Positions 17,193-26,656 of a stretch of 64,000 bases of DNA are shown here, piece after piece; the first letter of the stretch is position 1; each line of letters begins with the position of its first letter. The position numbers and the translations under genes were made by a program. Location: the NCBI RefSeq assembly GCF_040779325.2, contig NZ_JBFONT020000002.1:620001-684000 (forward strand), read 5' to 3'. The notes below the pieces were generated by a model. It saw nothing but the letters and a program-made list of their open reading frames with translations, made no database searches and was not told the origin of the DNA. The stretch comes from Aestuariibius violaceus. Lineage in GTDB: Bacteria > Pseudomonadota > Alphaproteobacteria > Rhodobacterales > Rhodobacteraceae.

Positions 17193-17609
17193 GTGTGGGC
17201 GGCGTTGCGCCAAGTCTTCGGCGGATGGGGAGTACCGGTGCTTATGGCGTGCTTTGCCGCCCCTGCCCTCGCCCATGAGAACCTCGCCGATCACATCGCT
17301 GGCGGAGCGCTGCGCTGCACCTTCGTCATGGAATGCTATGAGACCGAAGCCTGCGCGGAGGCCGATTGGCAGGCCTATGTCCTGATGTCCGGACGCGGGA
17401 TGAACACGGCGCGGCTGGTGATGCCCGATCAGACGGTGCGCGCGGGGGCGACGCGGCGGGACGATGGCTCGGCCACGGTTGCGGGTGAAGGGGATGGCGG
17501 GATCTATCTGCTGACGCTGGCGGAGAACGGCGCTGCGCGGTTGGCGCTGCATCTGACGGAGGGGCCGCAGATGGTGAATTACATGGGATTTTGCGAGGCA
17601 TTGGAGTGA
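17193..17609 (+). CDS. Small exported cysteine-containing protein in the liv operon
   Basis: A protein of about 138 residues with a plausible signal peptide ending PALAHEN. The mature part has a cluster of cysteines (CTFVMECYETEAC) and a last cysteine four residues before the end (CEALE), suggesting disulfides. I do not know a function. Its stop overlaps the GTG start of livH (GTGA), so it is translated and coupled with the permease gene. The start is uncertain: GTG at 17193 gives a good signal peptide, ATG at 17244 would give one too short. Confidence 0.65.
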   Translation: MWAALRQVFGGWGVPVLMACFAAPALAHENLADHIAGGALRCTFVMECYETEACAEADWQAYVLMSGRGMNTARLVMPDQTVRAGATRRDDGSATVAGEGDGGIYLLTLAENGAARLALHLTEGPQMVNYMGFCEALE

Positions 17610-18619
17610 CGGACTTTCTCAACGCCCTTGTGGTCTTGGCGAACTTCGTCGTCATCCCGGCGACGGCCTATGGGGCGCAACTGGCGCTCGGCGCGCTTGG
17701 GGTGACGCTGATCTACGGGATCCTGCGGTTTTCGAACTTCGCGCATGGGGACACCATGGCCTTCGGGGCGATGATCACGATCCTGGGGACGTGGGGGCTG
17801 CAGGCGGCGGGGGTGACGGCGGGGCCGTTGCCGACGGCTCTGATCGCGTTACCGCTGGGGATCTTGGCGACGGCGGGGTTGCTCTTGTTGACCGATCGGT
17901 GGGTCTACCGGTTTCACCGCAAGGTGGGCTCGCCGCCGACGATGTTCGTGATCGTGTCGCTGGGCGTGACCTTCGTGATGAACGCGCTGGTGCGATTCAT
18001 CATCGGGGTGGACGACCAGCGGTTCGCGGACGGGGAGCGGTTCATCATCCGCGCCCGCGAGTTCCGCGACGCGACGGGGCTGAGCGAGGGCTTGGCGATC
18101 AAGACGACGCAGGTCCTGACGCTGGTCGTGGCGGCGATCTGCGTGGCCCTGCTGTTCTGGTTCCTGAACCGGACGCGGACGGGCAAGTCGATGCGGGCCT
18201 ACTCGGACAACGAGGATCTGGCGCTGCTGTCCGGCATCAATCCCGAGCGGGTGGTGCTGGTGACCTGGCTGATCGTGGCGGCTTTGGCGACGACGGCGGG
18301 GGTGCTTTACGGCCTCGACAAGTCGTTCAAACCGTTCACCTATTTCCAGCTGCTGCTTCCGATCTTTGCCGCCGCCATCGTGGGCGGGCTGGGCAATCCG
18401 GTGGGGGCGATCCTGGGCGGCTTCGTCATCGCCTTCGCCGAGGTCACGATCACCTATCCGCTGAAGAAGGTGCTGGGGTACTTGATGCCGGAGAGCCTGG
18501 AGCCCGACGGCCTCGTCCAGCTGCTGTCGACGGATTACAAGTTCGCGGTGAGCTTCGTGATCCTGATCGTGGTGCTGCTGATCAAGCCGACCGGTCTGAT
18601 GAAAGGGCAATCGGCATGA
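17606..18619 (+). CDS. livH: Branched-chain amino acid type ABC permease, LivH
   Basis: A 337-residue permease with about eight transmembrane segments and the family stretch YGILRFSNFAHGDTMAFGA near residue 40-58 plus GGLGNPVGAILGG near 270. It forms the membrane channel with LivM. The GTG start overlaps the stop of the preceding small exported protein and has GAGG upstream; a TTG five codons earlier is the alternative. Its stop overlaps the LivM ATG. Confidence 0.92.
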   Translation: MTDFLNALVVLANFVVIPATAYGAQLALGALGVTLIYGILRFSNFAHGDTMAFGAMITILGTWGLQAAGVTAGPLPTALIALPLGILATAGLLLLTDRWVYRFHRKVGSPPTMFVIVSLGVTFVMNALVRFIIGVDDQRFADGERFIIRAREFRDATGLSEGLAIKTTQVLTLVVAAICVALLFWFLNRTRTGKSMRAYSDNEDLALLSGINPERVVLVTWLIVAALATTAGVLYGLDKSFKPFTYFQLLLPIFAAAIVGGLGNPVGAILGGFVIAFAEVTITYPLKKVLGYLMPESLEPDGLVQLLSTDYKFAVSFVILIVVLLIKPTGLMKGQSA

Positions 18620-19911
18620 CCACGCGGGATGGGGCTCTGTTCCTGCTAGTGGCGGTCCTGTTGGCCGGGACCGGGATCCTGCAGGGCTGGAACACGGCGC
18701 TGACGATCCTGAACATGGGGTTGGTCTCGGCGATCATGGCGCTGGGCGTGAACCTGCAATGGGGAATTGCGGGGCTCTTCAATATCGGCGTGATGGGGTT
18801 CGTGGCCCTGGGCGGTCTGGCGGCCGTGCTGGTCGCGATGCCACCGACGACAGAGGCCTGGGCGGCCGGCGGGCGGCAGGTGCTGATCGGGCTTGCGCTC
18901 GGGGCCGCGACGATCGTGGCGGCGGTTCTGGCCTGGAACCGGTTGCCGCGACGCTGGCACCTTTGGGGCACGGTGGGCGTCGTCGTCGCGGGCTTCGTGA
19001 TCTACCGCCAGGTGATGCCCGGCGGCATGGCGGCGGTCGAGGCGGTGAACCCCGCCGGGACAGGCTATCTGGGCGGGCTGGGCCTGCCGGTGATCCTCGC
19101 CTGGCCCGCGGGCGGTCTGCTGGCCGCGGGGGCGGCCTGGATCATCGGCAAGACGGCCCTGGGCCTGCGGGCGGATTACCTGGCGATCGCCACGCTGGGG
19201 ATCGCCGAGATCATCATCGCCGTCCTGAAGAACGAGGATTGGCTGAGCCGCGGCGTCAAGAACGTGATCGGCATCCCGCGGCCCGTGCCCTACGAGATCG
19301 ACCTGCAGGCGGATCCGGCCTTCGTCGCCCGGGCCGAGGGGCTGGGGCTCGACCCGGTGGTGGCCTCCTCGCTCTGGGTGAAGATCGCCTATACGGGGCT
19401 TTTCGCGGTGGTTCTGATCGCGCTACTCTGGCTGGCCCAGGCCGCGCTGAACGCGCCCTGGGGCCGGATGATGCGGGCGATCCGCGACAACGAGGTCGCG
19501 GCCGAGGCGATGGGCAAGGACGTGAAGGGCCGGCACCTGCAGATCTTCATCCTGGGCTCGGCGGTCTGCGGGCTGGCCGGCGCGATGATGACGACGCTCG
19601 ACGGGCAGCTGACGCCGGGGACCTACCAGCCGCTGCGCTTCACCTTCCTGATCTGGGTGATGGTGATCGTCGGCGGGTCGGGGAACAATTTCGGCGCCGT
19701 TCTGGGCGGGTTCCTGATCTGGTGGCTCTGGGTCGAGGTGGAGCCGATCGGCGCGTGGCTGCTGAGCGCGATCTCGGCGCCGCTGCCCGACGGATCCTTG
19801 CTGCAGGAGCGTCTGCTCGCCGGGGCGCCGCATATGCGGTACCTGACGATGGGGCTGATCCTGATCCTGGTGCTGCGGTTCGCGCCGCGCGGGCTGATCC
19901 CGGAGCGTTGA
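18616..19911 (+). CDS. livM: Branched-chain amino acid type ABC permease, LivM
   Basis: A 431-residue permease with about ten hydrophobic segments. Family landmarks are GVNLQWGIAGLFNIGVMGF near 45-63, LRADYLAIATLGIAEII near 190 and AIRDNEVAAEAMGKDV near 295. It is longer than E. coli LivM-type cores because of an inserted loop between about 90 and 150. It begins inside the livH stop (ATGA) and ends the operon; a 26-bp inverted repeat lies downstream. Confidence 0.92.
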   Translation: MTTRDGALFLLVAVLLAGTGILQGWNTALTILNMGLVSAIMALGVNLQWGIAGLFNIGVMGFVALGGLAAVLVAMPPTTEAWAAGGRQVLIGLALGAATIVAAVLAWNRLPRRWHLWGTVGVVVAGFVIYRQVMPGGMAAVEAVNPAGTGYLGGLGLPVILAWPAGGLLAAGAAWIIGKTALGLRADYLAIATLGIAEIIIAVLKNEDWLSRGVKNVIGIPRPVPYEIDLQADPAFVARAEGLGLDPVVASSLWVKIAYTGLFAVVLIALLWLAQAALNAPWGRMMRAIRDNEVAAEAMGKDVKGRHLQIFILGSAVCGLAGAMMTTLDGQLTPGTYQPLRFTFLIWVMVIVGGSGNNFGAVLGGFLIWWLWVEVEPIGAWLLSAISAPLPDGSLLQERLLAGAPHMRYLTMGLILILVLRFAPRGLIPER

Positions 19912-20231
19912 CTGGATCGGCTGTTGGTAAGAGTTGAGACCTGAGGAGCCTTCGGCGAGAGTATTTGGGGCAAGATGAGGATCACTCACCTTGCCCCGGA
20001 GAATCAGGACCTTGCCCAATCCTCACCTTGCACGGTCATCGGCTCTCCAGCCTGTACCGCGCCTACAGCATGGCGCGGTAACCTTAATCATTGGTGAATG
20101 ATCCTCATCTTGCCAAAAATACTCACTTTCCGGAGTTTTATGTTTGGGCGGGGCTGACTTGAGGGCGCTGCCGGTTGGGCTTGGCGGCAAAAATGATGTG
20201 CGGCGAAGCCGCTCCGCTTAGTGACAGCCGA
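19912..20231. repeat. Gene-free interval with a 26-bp inverted repeat
   Basis: No gene is visible. A 26-base element at 19959-19984 (GAGTATTTGGGGCAAGATGA...) recurs in inverted orientation at 20099-20124 with 24 of 26 positions matching. The 114-base space between them contains several CACCTTGCCC repeats. The placement between convergent livM and the methyltransferase gene fits a transcription-end or dispersed palindromic repeat. No T tract typical of an intrinsic terminator is attached. Confidence 0.65.
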
Positions 20232-20987
20232 TCATGGGCGGATCGCGTGGAAGCGGAGGCGGACGTAGTCGGCGACCCAGCCCTCTTCGGGGTCGTGGAG
20301 AGGGGCAAGGCGGCGGGTTGTGTCTGCCAGCACGTCATCCGCGAGCGCGGGGTCGAGGGATCCCACAAACGGTCCGGCAAAGGTCTTGAGCCAGCCCTCC
20401 ATGCCTGTGGGCAGCGGCGTGGGGCGCGGGATGAGATCGACCGAAACGACGGTGAACCCCGCTGCTTCGAGGCGCTTGCGCTGGAGCATGGGGGACGGGA
20501 AGTCCCAGGGCTCCGCGATTGGAAGATCGCGAGCTTCCAAAGCGGCTGAGATCGCTACGGAGATCGACGCGACGTTGCCGAAGCCCCCCTGCTCCGCCAC
20601 GAAACGGCCGCCGGGACGGAGGGCGCGGTGAGCGTTGGCGATGACCCTTTCGGGGTTTCGCATCCAGTGGAGGGCGGCGTTGGAGAAGACCGCGTCGTAG
20701 GTGGCCTCGCCGAAGGGCTCGTGGGCGTCCTGGCTCAGCACCTGGATGCTGCGCGCACGGGTGGCGGCGGCGAGGTCGGGGTCGGGTTCCAGGCCGGTGA
20801 CCGTCGCGCCGCTTTCCACCAGCCGCGCGGTTAGGGTGCCGTTGCCGCAGCCGACGTCGAGGATCCTCTCTCCGGGCTGGGGGTCAAGGAGCGCCAGGAC
20901 ATCGGCCCCGAGCGCTGGCACGAAATCGGCGTTCTCGGCATAGTCGCGGGCGGACCAGACCTGGCCTGCGGCGGGCGCCTCGGTCAT
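20232..20987 (-). CDS. SAM-dependent methyltransferase, type 11-like
   Basis: A 251-residue class I methyltransferase. The SAM site ILDVGCGNGT is at about 42-51, followed by an acidic strand end (GLEPD) and the motif DAVFSNAALHWM typical of trans-aconitate methyltransferase-like proteins. The substrate is unknown. Its ATG overlaps the stop of the dehydrogenase gene upstream (ATGA), so the two are coupled. Confidence 0.87.
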   Translation of the reverse strand: MTEAPAAGQVWSARDYAENADFVPALGADVLALLDPQPGERILDVGCGNGTLTARLVESGATVTGLEPDPDLAAATRARSIQVLSQDAHEPFGEATYDAVFSNAALHWMRNPERVIANAHRALRPGGRFVAEQGGFGNVASISVAISAALEARDLPIAEPWDFPSPMLQRKRLEAAGFTVVSVDLIPRPTPLPTGMEGWLKTFAGPFVGSLDPALADDVLADTTRRLAPLHDPEEGWVADYVRLRFHAIRP

Positions 20988-21859
20988 GGGTCGGTCTTCC
21001 GCAAGCGCTCGATGAGGGAGGATGTGTCCCAGCGGCTGCCGCCCATCCGCTGGACGTCCTTGTAGAACTGATCGATCAACGCGGTGATCGGAAGCGACGC
21101 CCCGACCTCGTCGGCGGTCTTGAGGCAGATCCCCAGATCCTTGCGCATCCAGTCGACGGCGAAGCCGTGATCGAACTCCCCGTCCAGCATCGTCTCGTGC
21201 CGGTTCGCCATCTGCCACGATCCCGCGGCGCCCTGGCTGATCACCTCGACCACCGCGCGGCCGTCGAGGCCGGCCTTCTCACAGAAATGCAGCGCCTCGG
21301 AGAGCGCCTGGACCAGCCCCGCGATGGCGATCTGGTTGCACATCTTGGTCACTTGGCCCGCGCCGCTGTCGCCGATCCGACGGCAGATCTTGGCGTAGGC
21401 GGCCATGACGGGTTCGGCCCGGTCATAGGCGCCCTGGTCACCGCCGCACATGATCGAGAGCTGGCCGTTTTCGGCCCCCGCCTGCCCGCCCGAGATCGGC
21501 GCGTCGACGAAGCTGATCTGGCGGGTGTCGGCCTCGGCGTACAGCTCCCGCGTCACGGCGGCGGAAACGGTGGTGTGATCGACGAAGACCGACCCCGACG
21601 GCATCGCGCCGAACGCGCCGTCCTCGCCCAGGCAGACTGCGCGCAGGTCGTCGTCGTTGCCGACGCAGGCCATGACGAAATCCTTGCCCTCGGCTGCCTC
21701 GGCCGGGGTGCGGGCGGCAGAGCCCTTGTGTTCGCCGGTCCAGGCCTCGGCCTTGGAGGCCGTGCGGTTGTAGACGGTTACCTCGTGGCCCGCCGCTGCG
21801 AGGTGGCCCGCCATCGGGACGCCCATGACGCCAAGTCCCAGAAACGCGATCCGTGCCAT
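20984..21859 (-). CDS. NAD(P)-dependent oxidoreductase, 3-hydroxyisobutyrate dehydrogenase family
   Basis: A 291-residue beta-hydroxyacid dehydrogenase. The Rossmann motif FLGLGVMGVPMAGHL opens the protein, the substrate motif DAPISGGQAGAENG is near 118-131, and the catalytic lysine sits in GAGQVTKMCNQ. Candidates are 3-hydroxyisobutyrate, tartronate semialdehyde or glyoxylate reduction. The start at 21859 follows GGGAGGAG; the track-level extension of 21 residues is not family-like. It is divergent from the penicillin acylase gene. Confidence 0.9.
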   Translation of the reverse strand: MARIAFLGLGVMGVPMAGHLAAAGHEVTVYNRTASKAEAWTGEHKGSAARTPAEAAEGKDFVMACVGNDDDLRAVCLGEDGAFGAMPSGSVFVDHTTVSAAVTRELYAEADTRQISFVDAPISGGQAGAENGQLSIMCGGDQGAYDRAEPVMAAYAKICRRIGDSGAGQVTKMCNQIAIAGLVQALSEALHFCEKAGLDGRAVVEVISQGAAGSWQMANRHETMLDGEFDHGFAVDWMRKDLGICLKTADEVGASLPITALIDQFYKDVQRMGGSRWDTSSLIERLRKTDP

Positions 21860-21939
21860 GCGGTTGCTCCTCCCTGCGGCAAAAATTAGAAGCGACCCTA
21901 GCCGCATGCCCGGCCCCGTCAACCGAAGGTCTTCGCTCG

Positions 21940-24399
21940 ATGCTTACCCTGTTCCGCTGGCTGATCCGGATCGTGACGGGTGTGATCCTGCTGGCCGTGG
22001 CTGGGTTCGGCCTGGCCTACTGGTTCGCCTCGCGATCGCTGCCGGATTACGAGGCGACGCTCCGGGCGGAGGGGCTGGCCGCCCCGGTCGAGATCGTGCG
22101 GGACAATGCCAACGTACCGCATATCTTCGGGGCGAGCGATGCGGATGTCTATTTCGCGCTCGGCTTCGCGCACGCCCAGGACCGGCTGTGGCAGATGACG
22201 ATGCTGCGGCGCACGGCGCAGGGGCGGTTGAGCGAGCTCTTCGGGGAGCGGACGCTGGAGATCGACACGCTGCTCAGGCGGCTGGATCTCTATCGCCTGT
22301 CGGTCGCGTCGGTCGAGGATCAGGACGCGGCCACACGGGCGATGCTGCGCGCCTATGCGGCGGGGGTCAATGCCTGGATCGCCGAGGTGAACGACGGCGC
22401 GCGGGGCCGCGGGGCGCCCGAGATGTGGCTGTTCAACCACGCGATCGCCCCCTGGCAGGAAGCGGATTCGATCGCCGTGGTCAAGCTGATGGCGCTGCAG
22501 CTGTCGAGCCATCTGGAGCACGAGGTGATCCGGGCCCGCACCCAGCTGGTGCTGGAGCCGGAGCGGCTGCGCGACCTCTTGCCCGAGGCGCCGGGCGACG
22601 GGATCGCGGCACCGGGACGACGCGCGGAGTGGATGGACGGCCTGCCGCGCTTTGCGGAGAGCGGGCGTGGCGTACCCGATCCTCTCTCCCCTGCCCGGCC
22701 GCGGGAATTGGCAGGCGCATCGAATGCCTGGACCGCGGCACCGGCACGGTCGGCGGCCGGCTCGACGCTGCTGGCCAATGATCCGCATCTGCAGCTCACG
22801 GCCCCGTCGATCTGGTATCTGGCCCGGCTGGAGCTGGGCTCGGGTGGTGTGATCGGGGGAACGATCCCCGGCGTGCCGGTCATCATGTCGGGCCGCAGCG
22901 CGGAGCTGGGCTGGGGGCTGACCTCGAGCTATCTGGATGATCAGGACGTCTATATCGAACAGCTCAATCCCGAGAACCCGAACGAATACAGGGGCTTGGA
23001 CGGGTTCCAGCCGTTTCGAACCCGGGACAGCATCGTACAGGTCCGCGATGCGCCCGCGGTCACGCTGAAGCTGCGCTGGACGGAAAACGGCCCGGTCCTG
23101 CCGGGCGAGCATTACGATCTGGGGCTGATCACGCCGCCGGGGCATGTCACCTCGCTCGCCTGGACGGCGCTGTCGCCTGACGACACGTCACTCACCGCCG
23201 CACGGCGTCTGATGGAGGCCAAGAGCGTCGAGCAGGGGATCGAGGCGAGCGCGCTCTATATCGCACCGTCGCAGAACCTGACGCTGGCCGATGCGGGCAG
23301 CATCGCGATCAAGACGATCGGCGCGATGCCGGACCGGTCGCCCCGGCACCAGAGCCAGGGGCGCATCCCGTCGCGCGGGTGGCTGGAGCAGAACCGGTGG
23401 CGCGGGGTGCTCGACTACGTCAGGAACCCGCAATTCATCGACCCCGAGAATGGCATCCTTGGCAATACCAACAACAAGATGGTCGAGCGGCCGTTTCCGA
23501 ACCATGTGAGCTTTGCCTACGGCGATACCCAGCGGGTCAATCGCTGGCAGCGGCTGATGCAGGCGCGCGAGGTGCATACCCGCGAAAGCTTCATCGAAGC
23601 GCAGCTTGACACCGTCAGCTTCACGGCCCGGTCGCTGCTGCCGCTGATCGGGGCCGATCTGTGGTTCACCGGTCAGGCGGCGCCCGACGGCACGCCGGAG
23701 CGGTTGCGGCAGCGGGCGCTGGACCTGCTGGGCGACTGGAATGGCGAGATGAACGAGCACCTGCCGGAGCCCCTGATCTATGCCGCCTGGTTGCGCGCCT
23801 TGCAGGACAGGCTGATCCGCGACGAGCTGGGGCCGCTGGCGCGGGATTACACCCATGTCCAGCCGGTCTTCATCGAGCGGGTGTTCCGCGATGTCGACGG
23901 TGCGGGCATCTGGTGCGACGTGATCCAGTCTGCGCGGGAGGAAACCTGCGCCGAGATCGCGCGCCTGGCGCTGGACGATGCGCTTCTTTGGATCGGCGAG
24001 CGGTGGGGGGCGGAGCTGGAATCGCTCCGCTGGGGGGATGCGCATGAGGCAACGCATGACCATCCGGTCCTCGGCGAGGCGCCGGTGCTGCGCTGGTTCG
24101 TGAACATCCGGCAAAGCACGTCCGGCGGGGACAACACGTTGCTGCGCGGGCGAACGGCAGGAACGGGCGACAATCCGTTCCGGAATGTGCATGGCGCCGG
24201 GTTTCGCGGTGTCTATGACTTTGCCGATCCCGACAGCTCGGTCTTCGTGATCTCGACCGGGCAGTCCGGCCATCCCCTGTCGCGGCATTACGACGACCTG
24301 GGCGAGCTGTGGCGGCGGGGCGAATACATCCCCATGTCGCTTGATCCCGATCTGGCCCGGGCGGGGGCCGTGGGCATCACGCAATTGCTGCCTCGTTAG
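21940..24399 (+). CDS. Penicillin acylase family protein (Ntn hydrolase)
   Basis: An 819-residue N-terminal nucleophile hydrolase made as a precursor. Residues 1-25 form a signal or anchor segment. The alpha part has FALGFAHAQDRLWQM near 70-84. The self-cleavage and nucleophile serine should be that of GASNAWTAAPARS near 262-274, followed by LANDPHL. Known members cut penicillin, acyl-homoserine lactones or other amides; quorum quenching is possible but not shown. An AAGG element precedes the ATG. It is divergent from the dehydrogenase. Confidence 0.9.
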   Translation: MLTLFRWLIRIVTGVILLAVAGFGLAYWFASRSLPDYEATLRAEGLAAPVEIVRDNANVPHIFGASDADVYFALGFAHAQDRLWQMTMLRRTAQGRLSELFGERTLEIDTLLRRLDLYRLSVASVEDQDAATRAMLRAYAAGVNAWIAEVNDGARGRGAPEMWLFNHAIAPWQEADSIAVVKLMALQLSSHLEHEVIRARTQLVLEPERLRDLLPEAPGDGIAAPGRRAEWMDGLPRFAESGRGVPDPLSPARPRELAGASNAWTAAPARSAAGSTLLANDPHLQLTAPSIWYLARLELGSGGVIGGTIPGVPVIMSGRSAELGWGLTSSYLDDQDVYIEQLNPENPNEYRGLDGFQPFRTRDSIVQVRDAPAVTLKLRWTENGPVLPGEHYDLGLITPPGHVTSLAWTALSPDDTSLTAARRLMEAKSVEQGIEASALYIAPSQNLTLADAGSIAIKTIGAMPDRSPRHQSQGRIPSRGWLEQNRWRGVLDYVRNPQFIDPENGILGNTNNKMVERPFPNHVSFAYGDTQRVNRWQRLMQAREVHTRESFIEAQLDTVSFTARSLLPLIGADLWFTGQAAPDGTPERLRQRALDLLGDWNGEMNEHLPEPLIYAAWLRALQDRLIRDELGPLARDYTHVQPVFIERVFRDVDGAGIWCDVIQSAREETCAEIARLALDDALLWIGERWGAELESLRWGDAHEATHDHPVLGEAPVLRWFVNIRQSTSGGDNTLLRGRTAGTGDNPFRNVHGAGFRGVYDFADPDSSVFVISTGQSGHPLSRHYDDLGELWRRGEYIPMSLDPDLARAGAVGITQLLPR

Positions 24400-24460
24400 A
24401 CTTTCAGGCGTCGGCGTTAAGGAAATCGAAAGGGTTTAAGGCCTAGACTTTGCGCAGCGA

Positions 24461-25246
24461 GTGAAAGGTGCCCCGTTGCGTTTTCTGATCCGGATGATGG
24501 CCGTGCGAAATCCGCTGGATGCGGTGTTGAAGGGGCTGGTCTTTTTCTCCGTGATCAACGGCACCGCGCTGAGCATGGAGCTGGTGCTATACGGCCAGCT
24601 TGCCATGCCGTTCTGGTGGCGGACGCTGCTGACGCTCGCGGCCTCTCTGCCGTTCATAGTCCTCGTCTTCTGGGTGGTGACCCATCTGGAGCGTCTGCAG
24701 CACAAACTGGCGGATCTTGCGGCGACCGACGTTCTGACCGGGCTGCCCAACCGGCGGGCCTTCTTTGCCGAGGCGCGGCAGAGCTGGATGAAGGGCAAGG
24801 ACGGTGTGCTTTTCATTGTCGATGCCGATCACTTCAAAGCGATCAACGATACCTATGGCCATGCGGTCGGCGATCTGTGCCTGCAGGCGGCGGCGGAGCG
24901 GATGCGCGCCATCCTGCGGCAGGCCGACCTGATCGGCCGGATCGGCGGAGAGGAATTCGCCGTCTTCATGTCCGAGATCTCCATCGAGGAGGCAGAGGCG
25001 ATCGGCGACCGGTTGAGCACCGCGATCGTCGTCGATCTCGGCGCGGACGAGCCGATCCGCATGACGATGTCCGTCGGCGGAGTGGAGCAACGCTTTGCCC
25101 ACACGCTCGACCACCTGATGCATCTGGCGGATATGGCCCTTTACCGGGCGAAGGCCCTTGGACGGGCGCGGATGATCATGTGGGAACCGCAGATGGGCGA
25201 TGGCGGCCTGCCGATCGAGCGACCGCGACAGGCGCAGTTCGCCTAG
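24461..25246 (+). CDS. Membrane-bound diguanylate cyclase (GGDEF)
   Basis: A 261-residue protein with two hydrophobic segments (about 24-44 and 50-72) and a GGDEF domain (about 85-250). The active-site loop is GGEEF, and an inhibitory I-site RQAD lies exactly five residues before it, so product feedback is expected. It should make c-di-GMP from two GTP. The GTG start is uncertain; an ATG at 24494 is an alternative. It is convergent with hflX. Confidence 0.9.
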   Translation: MKGAPLRFLIRMMAVRNPLDAVLKGLVFFSVINGTALSMELVLYGQLAMPFWWRTLLTLAASLPFIVLVFWVVTHLERLQHKLADLAATDVLTGLPNRRAFFAEARQSWMKGKDGVLFIVDADHFKAINDTYGHAVGDLCLQAAAERMRAILRQADLIGRIGGEEFAVFMSEISIEEAEAIGDRLSTAIVVDLGADEPIRMTMSVGGVEQRFAHTLDHLMHLADMALYRAKALGRARMIMWEPQMGDGGLPIERPRQAQFA

Positions 25247-25363
25247 CCGGGCGGGCTTTTGTCGGCCGGACGCCATCCGCTGCTAACGGGCCGGTGCGTC
25301 ATTTCCGACAAGGATTTTCGGGCACTTGCGGCATGGCTGGCCGATATGGCGCCGGCGGTACAG

Positions 25364-26605
25364 TCAGAGAGCGTCGAAGCGGGCCTTTTGCCGGGCGGTC
25401 CAACGCACATCGACATCCCAACCGGTCTCGCCCGTCCGTTCGGCGCGCACGACGCCTTCGTTGTGCAGCCAGGCCAGCGCGCGCCCTTCTGGATAGGCGA
25501 GATGGATCGTCTCGTCGCTCTCGGGGCCGCGGAGCGCCTGAGAGAGCTGGGTGAGGAAGGCATCCAGACCATCCCCCGATACGGCAGAGAGCATCGCGAC
25601 GTGCGGCTCGGCGCGGGCAGCGCGGGCCTGCCAGATCGCGCGGGCCTCGGCATCGAGCCGGTCGATCTTGTTCCAGACTTCGATCTGGGGCGTCTCGGGG
25701 CCGACGCCGAGGCTGGCGAGGATCGTGCGGACTTCTGCCGCCTGCCCTTCCGTTTCGGGATGCGAAACATCGCGGACATGGAGGATGAGGTCGGCGGCGG
25801 TGACCTCTTCCAGGGTGGCGCGGAAGGCGGCGACAAGCTCGGTCGGCAGGTCCGAGACGAAGCCCACCGTGTCGGACAGAATCACCTCGTCGCTGGTTGG
25901 CAGATCGACCCGGCGCATGGTGGGATCGAGCGTGGCGAAGAGCATGTCTTTCGCCATGACCTCTGCCCCCGTGAGGCGGTTGAAGAGGGTCGACTTGCCC
26001 GCGTTGGTGTAGCCGACAAGCGCCACGATGGGGAACGGCACCTTGGCGCGGGCGGCGCGGTGGAGGGCACGGGTCTTTTCGACCTTCGCGAGCTGGCGGC
26101 GCAGGCGGACGAGCTGTTCGTCGATAGCCCGCCTGTCAGCCTCGATCTGGGTCTCGCCGGGGCCGCCGACGAAGCCGAGCCCGCCGCGCTGGCGTTCGAG
26201 GTGGGTCCAGGCGCGCACCAGGCGCGTGCGCTGGTAGGACAGCGCGGCCATCTCGACCTGCAGCACGCCCTCGCGGGTGCGGGCGCGATCCGAGAAGATC
26301 TCGAGGATCAGCCCGGTCCGGTCGAGGATCTTGAGCTTCCATTCCCGTTCGAGGTTGCGCTGCTGGACGGGCGTGACGGGGCCGTCGATCAGGACAAGCT
26401 CAACCTCTTCGGCGGCGAAGACCGCGCCCAGCTCCTCGATCTTGCCGGTCCCGAAGAGCAGGCCCGGATGGGGCCGCGGCAGGCGCACGACCTCGCTGCC
26501 GAGGATCGCGAGGCCCGGCAAAGCGGCGGCGAGTGCTGTGGCCTCTTCCAAGGCCGGTTCCGGCGCGCGGCGGCGGTCGTCGCCTCTGATATCGGGGTGC
26601 AGCAC
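25364..26605 (-). CDS. hflX: GTPase HflX
   Basis: A ribosome-associated GTPase of at least 413 residues. The N-terminal HflX domain (GLLFGTGKIEEL near 47-58, GGPGETQIEADRR near 145-157) precedes a G domain with P-loop GYTNAGKSTLFNRL, switch II DTVGFVSDLP and NKID-type WNKIDRLD. It splits or rescues stalled ribosomes. The coordinate uses a GTG start, but family-like sequence (PTRAWVLHP) continues upstream in frame to the hfq TAG with no ATG, GTG or TTG; a CTG at 26653 may be the true start. It follows hfq, as in many bacteria. Confidence 0.93.
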   Translation of the reverse strand: MLHPDIRGDDRRRAPEPALEEATALAAALPGLAILGSEVVRLPRPHPGLLFGTGKIEELGAVFAAEEVELVLIDGPVTPVQQRNLEREWKLKILDRTGLILEIFSDRARTREGVLQVEMAALSYQRTRLVRAWTHLERQRGGLGFVGGPGETQIEADRRAIDEQLVRLRRQLAKVEKTRALHRAARAKVPFPIVALVGYTNAGKSTLFNRLTGAEVMAKDMLFATLDPTMRRVDLPTSDEVILSDTVGFVSDLPTELVAAFRATLEEVTAADLILHVRDVSHPETEGQAAEVRTILASLGVGPETPQIEVWNKIDRLDAEARAIWQARAARAEPHVAMLSAVSGDGLDAFLTQLSQALRGPESDETIHLAYPEGRALAWLHNEGVVRAERTGETGWDVDVRWTARQKARFDAL

Positions 26606-26656
26606 CCAGGCGCGGGTCGGACGCTCCAGCTGATCCTGAAACTCGGCAGGCAGAGC

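Noticed and set aside
17791..19911. A 706-residue frame read as livM with a long N-terminal extension
   Set aside because: The first 275 residues are the shifted frame of livH. LivM homology starts at the ATG at 18616, which overlaps the livH stop.
24417..24439. A CtrA box before the diguanylate cyclase gene
   Set aside because: The two TTAA elements are 15 bases apart, not seven, so they do not fit the consensus.
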